From Trichoplusia ni (lineage: Eukaryota > Arthropoda > Insecta > Lepidoptera > Noctuidae): 64,000 bases of DNA. The position numbers and the translations under genes were made by a program. The stretch covers positions 4,605,657 through 4,669,656 of the forward strand of contig NC_039482.1 of NCBI RefSeq assembly GCF_003590095.1. The letters run 5' to 3'. Under the pieces are notes generated by a model. It saw only the letters and a list, made by a program, of their open reading frames with translations. It ran no database searches and was not told the origin of the DNA. Of the stretch, positions 60,901-64,000 are shown piece after piece. The first letter of the stretch is position 1. Each line of letters begins with the position of its first letter.

Positions 60901-63078
60901 AACTAAGAAATTTTGAAATGTAAGGATGAGGTACATATAACCAGGCTTGATACTTTGTCCAGGTTTTCAGACTCAGTCCACGCCGTGGATCTCCCAAACA
61001 GAGTGATGATGCCGCCCTTCGACGATGCCTGGGTCACCAGCTGGGGAGCCGAAAGGGTACGTAGAGGCTGACTGAAACAATGAGTTATCGCGCAAGTTGC
61101 GGAGCATTACGGAGCTGCGCATTTTTGGTATCAACAGTTGTATGTCTTTGCGGGCAATGTATAACAACTCGGATCCTAAAATAATACATTATTTTAAGAT
61201 AGAGGTCTCAATTAAACGTGATGTTATGGTCTCTAACACGATCGCGTTATCTGCCACTCTCTACTATTTAATAAGCTATATAGTTTAGCTACCATCACTT
61301 TACTCCGGCCTACGAAATCGTAATTGATGACGTAAGTCTCTTCAGTGACTCCTCTAAAACTTTAGTGATGATGATGATGACGACGTCCTAGCAGATTTCA
61401 GCGATAGTAACTACATACTTCACTCTTGCAGTAAGCGAACAAAGCAGACATGTGAGCTCACTGTTTTAGTGAACACCAGGACCCCAATTCTGCTATTTAC
61501 GATGGGCGATGTGCGATTGTGTTAGATTTAATCCAATTGCCATTCATTCATCGGCCATTGTAAAGTATCAGAATCGGAGCCCTGGGCATGGGAACTGGTC
61601 GTTTTACTGTATCCAGTAGTTACCTTCTTTAAATAGTCTCATCTTTTCTGTGATCTGTTCCAGCGTGACGGAGTATACGACCTGCAGGGCAGCACGCTAC
61701 AGGTGTACCACACGCGACTCATGGACCGCGGCAAGTGCAACAACATAACCACGAGGTTCAGTGTCATCGTCACTGAGAACTTCATCTGTCTCGCTCAGAG
61801 CGGCCGGGCGGCTCCTTGCACTGTTAGTATCATCTCCTTCTTTCGGGGTGTGGGATCGAACCCGCGACACGTGGCGCTCAGGGGGTTTGGCGTGGTGACC
61901 TTCAACGTCCTTACCTTACCTTCAACTTATATCAGGATCTCCCATTTAAATGATAACTGTGTATGTAAGTTTGTTTGCTACGCTTTCACGCAAAGAACTA
62001 AAAAAACGATAATCAAATTTTATTTTACCCATTACAACGATCAATTGAATCTTATAAGCCTTTGCTGAGCTCATCGCGCACAAGTGCACAGACAAAAATG
62101 CCAAAAAAATATTAATTTGGTTTCGAACTCGTTTGGAGACCAACGGCAAGCAGAAATATTCAATGTACATACAATGAAAATATATATATACATCAGAAAT
62201 ATTCAATGTGCTTTCTACGATTCGTTACACGTAAAGATTATAATCGAGTTAAAAACATCCTTTTTGGGGCGTTAATACAAATCTATAATGCTTCAAATAC
62301 ATTTGCAGCGAGACACAGGGGCTCCGGCTGTGAGTGACGGCATACTCTGGGGCTTAGCATCATGGGGAATAAGAAAACTGTAAGTACTTAGTAAACCTTA
62401 ATCATAATCATCCTATCCTTTTCCCAATTATGTTGGGGTCGGCTTCCAGTCTAATCGCAGCTTAATACCAGTGTTTTGCAAGGAGCGACTCATTAACTGA
62501 ACTCCTCAACCCAGTTACTTGGGCAACACGATACCCCTTAGTAAGGCTGGTGGTCAGACTTTCTAGAACCTTACCACCCGTAACCACTGTCAAAGATGTA
62601 TAAATAGCAACCAGGATCCACGATTTAACTTCCCTTTCGACACTCGGTAGTCTTTACTACTTAACTAAAATACCCCAAAGCTCTAAAGCTGGACGGGCAG
62701 TCCCGATACACACGTTTGAGTCAACCGTTGCATCATTTAATAGACACAGGCTTGTCATTGTATCTTCAGCCCAATTTTTACAACCTTAAAAACCATAATG
62801 GTACTTTTGTACTTCTTCAGTTACACCGTTTTATTATTGAGTACTTTTACTTATTCTCACGAGAGCTACTATAAAAGTCTTTCTGTTTCAGATGCGGTAC
62901 AGAACGGTTCCCAGCGATGTTCTCTTACACTGCCTCGCATTCGAACGTGGACTTTATAACGAATGCCACCGCTTACCTCATGGCCGACAAACGTTACTAT
63001 CCCTTCCCCGACCGCTATCCCTTGCCAATGCTTCAGTCCCCAAATGCAATGCAGGCTGGTTCCGTAGCGAAAAAATAA
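56777..63078 (+). CDS. Secreted Lys/Thr-rich protein joined to a serine protease homologue
   Basis: Exon 1 (ATG 56777) encodes a signal peptide (MKVLLVIFIIYINYVICES), a region of about 95 residues, the furin-like site RSKR (residues 113-116), and a long Lys/Thr/Ser-rich low-complexity tract. Proposed donors in the needed phase: 57750 (AAAG|GTAAGA, best), 57630 and 57882. Downstream exons: 57994-58138, 60175-60336, 60963-61056, 61664-61822, 62309-62379, 62892-63078, all GT-AG and in phase; with donor 57750 the protein has 596 residues. The trypsin-like domain begins RRLIAAREAMIEDYPYVVSL. The active-site His is Asn (TTANC for AAHC), Asp is kept (DNDIALVLL), and Ser is Thr (RDTGAP for GDSGGP), so proteolysis is not expected. 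Family role unknown; such homologues often act as cofactors in immune or reproductive cascades. The exon 57994 frame is open only after a one-base carry-over, which supports the fusion. Confidence 0.75.
57935..57952 (+). promoter_or_regulatory. Intronic poly(A) signals of the Lys-rich gene
   Basis: Two AATAAA hexamers (57935-57940, 57947-57952) between the short-form stop and the splice acceptor at 57991-57993, followed by a T-rich stretch. Confidence 0.5.
58931..59058 (-). mobile_element. tRNA-derived SINE (copy 9)
   Basis: The clearest central part in the window: GACTCAGGACAAGCATTCG, GGATCACACAAATGCTTGTC, CTGCGCGGGGATCGAAACC, GGGACACGTTGCGGTCATTG. GGGGATCGAAACC is the reverse complement of a B box (GGTTTCGATCCCC). 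The A-box end is missing. Confidence 0.75.
59195..59307. mobile_element. Small MITE with 17-base terminal inverted repeats
   Basis: TAGGGTTGATTTTTCAA (59195-59211) and TTGAAAAATCAGCCCTA (59291-59307) are complementary with one mismatch. The 113-base element has no coding capacity. Confidence 0.7.
60584..60608. repeat. (TTTC)n microsatellite
   Basis: About six units of TTTC, in an intron of the protease homologue gene. Confidence 0.9.
60641..60770 (-). mobile_element. tRNA-derived SINE (copy 10)
   Basis: CAAGTCACATGCACAAGGAC, CTAGACTCAGGATAAGCAT, then a decayed B-box zone (GGGTTAAACCCTGCCGTGG) and ACCGTGCATAG. + strand shows tail to head. Confidence 0.65.
61843..61905 (-). mobile_element. 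tRNA-derived SINE, head fragment (copy 11)
   Basis: GTGGGATCGAACCCGCGACA, CGTGGCGCTCAGGGGGTTTG and GCGTGGTGACC on the + strand: the tRNA-like part with an intact B-box complement. It begins about 20 bases after the donor at 61823, so a gene finder reading through the exon runs into it (frame 61703-62068). Confidence 0.7.
62405..62650 (+). repeat. Dispersed Lepidopteran repeat with GGTCGGCTTCCAGTCTAA, copy 2
   Basis: CCCAATTATGTTGGGGTC, GGCTTCCAGTCTAATCG, CTCAACCCAGTTACTTGGGC, AACACGATACCCCTTAGT, CACTGTCAAAGATGTATAAA: block-by-block match to 10216-10500. In the last intron of the protease homologue gene. Confidence 0.7.
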
Positions 63079-63278
63079 AGAAAAGTATTGTTTACCGTTT
63101 TGAGGTTTAATTTTAATTTAAGTGGAACCTTGGAATTGTCTTTTGATTGAATTTAATTAGGTTATGCATGGATCGATTGATCCCTTAATCTTCGTCGTAA
63201 AATTTGATTTAGTTTGGCGATGATCGATTCTGAGTCTTACAAAATCGTCGTGGTATTGATTTGAGTAAAATAAATAAA
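63074..63278 (+). promoter_or_regulatory. Poly(A) signals of the protease homologue gene
   Basis: One AATAAA (63074-63079) overlaps the TAA stop; others lie at 63269-63278 about 190 bases downstream. The downstream pair is the more likely functional site. Confidence 0.45.
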
Positions 63279-64000
63279 AAATGTCAAAAGTGAATTATAT
63301 TTACTAAGTAACAGTATTTTTTAAAGTTTCAGCCAAACGAAATTTTAACATCTAAATGTCTCCAATAAGCACTGATCGAATCTTCCTTAACGCCATCTAT
63401 TGGCAGTCTAAGAGCAACAAAGAGATTTGTAAAGGAAAAAATAAATCAAACAGTATCTTTAGTATATGAGCATATTTAATATTTTCTTTTTCAAAATTGT
63501 AAAACTCACATTTTGAAATTGCAAAATTATTTATAACTAAATTCTCATATCGTTAATAGTAACAATCGCCATTTTGTAGTTTTTTTTTCACCATTTTGTA
63601 TTTCTCTCGAACTAATAATAATAATTGTAAACCATTTATACATCTCTAATAATAATATATTTTAATGTCTAACAAATTCATTTTCTCAACGTTTTACCAC
63701 CATTTTCGTTTTATCGTTATTCCAACATCAACTTTCACGTATTTCTAATCAACTTTTTTTATAATTCTAAACATACTTTTTACACTTTTTTTCCATATAC
63801 AATGACTACTGCTTGACCCACGCTTCTGTAATCTCGCACCGATAGTGACCTTTTAGAAAAATATTGGAATGACTTTATGAAAAACAAAATCTAACCTTAA
63901 AATTAACCTTAACATCAAAAATATTATAATTATAATAAGTAAATAAATCAGCAATTCCACGTACATACATAATCAATTACGAAAAATCAATTCGTTTCTT
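63279..64000. other. Downstream intergenic, no gene recognised
   Basis: Very AT-rich sequence with no ORF of note. It includes GCCATCTATTGGCAG (63391-63405), a word I associate with Lepidopteran repeats. Confidence 0.5.

Noticed and set aside
61823..62068. Extension of the protease exon at 61664 into a longer ORF
   Set aside because: The extension runs into a SINE; the exon ends at the donor 61823, in phase with the RDTGAP exon.

Overview
The window looks like nuclear DNA of a moth or butterfly (Lepidoptera). It is AT-rich, its genes are split by GT-AG introns, and it carries several dispersed repeats: a tRNA-derived SINE, Lep1-like non-autonomous Helitrons with TC...CTAG ends inserted between A and T, and small inverted-repeat elements. 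No prokaryotic, viral or transposase gene was found. Family-level placement cannot be fixed from sequence reading alone.

Four protein-coding genes lie on the + strand, and I rebuilt their exons by hand from splice sites, reading phase and family similarity. (1) 684-4945: the 3' part of an ethanolaminephosphotransferase (EPT1/SELENOI family), six exons, with the 5' exons outside the window. (2) 25177-48085: a complete eyes absent (eya) gene, 14 coding exons, 661 codons, with two large introns of 6.5 and 8.5 kb and a long 3' UTR. (3) 50958-56345: a complete IFT52, nine exons, 442 codons, with a textbook X-box (RFX site) just upstream of its ATG. (4) 56777-63078: a secreted Lys/Thr/Ser-rich protein whose large first exon appears to splice onto an inactivated trypsin-like domain (a serine protease homologue). 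Poly(A) signals after an in-frame stop suggest a short form as well.

Between EPT1 and eya lie about 20 kb without a recognisable gene, holding repeats and a few promoter-like motif clusters. The 3' third of the window is rich in SINE copies inside introns.

The points most worth following up are: a candidate alternative first exon of eya at 43534-43648, phase-matched to the exon that leads into the Eya domain; a short motif present five times in the eya 3' UTR; the two-form Lys-rich/pseudoprotease gene; the IFT52 X-box; and a degenerate minisatellite plus a duplicated splice-donor segment in IFT52. No gene relationship among the four neighbours beyond shared orientation is evident.
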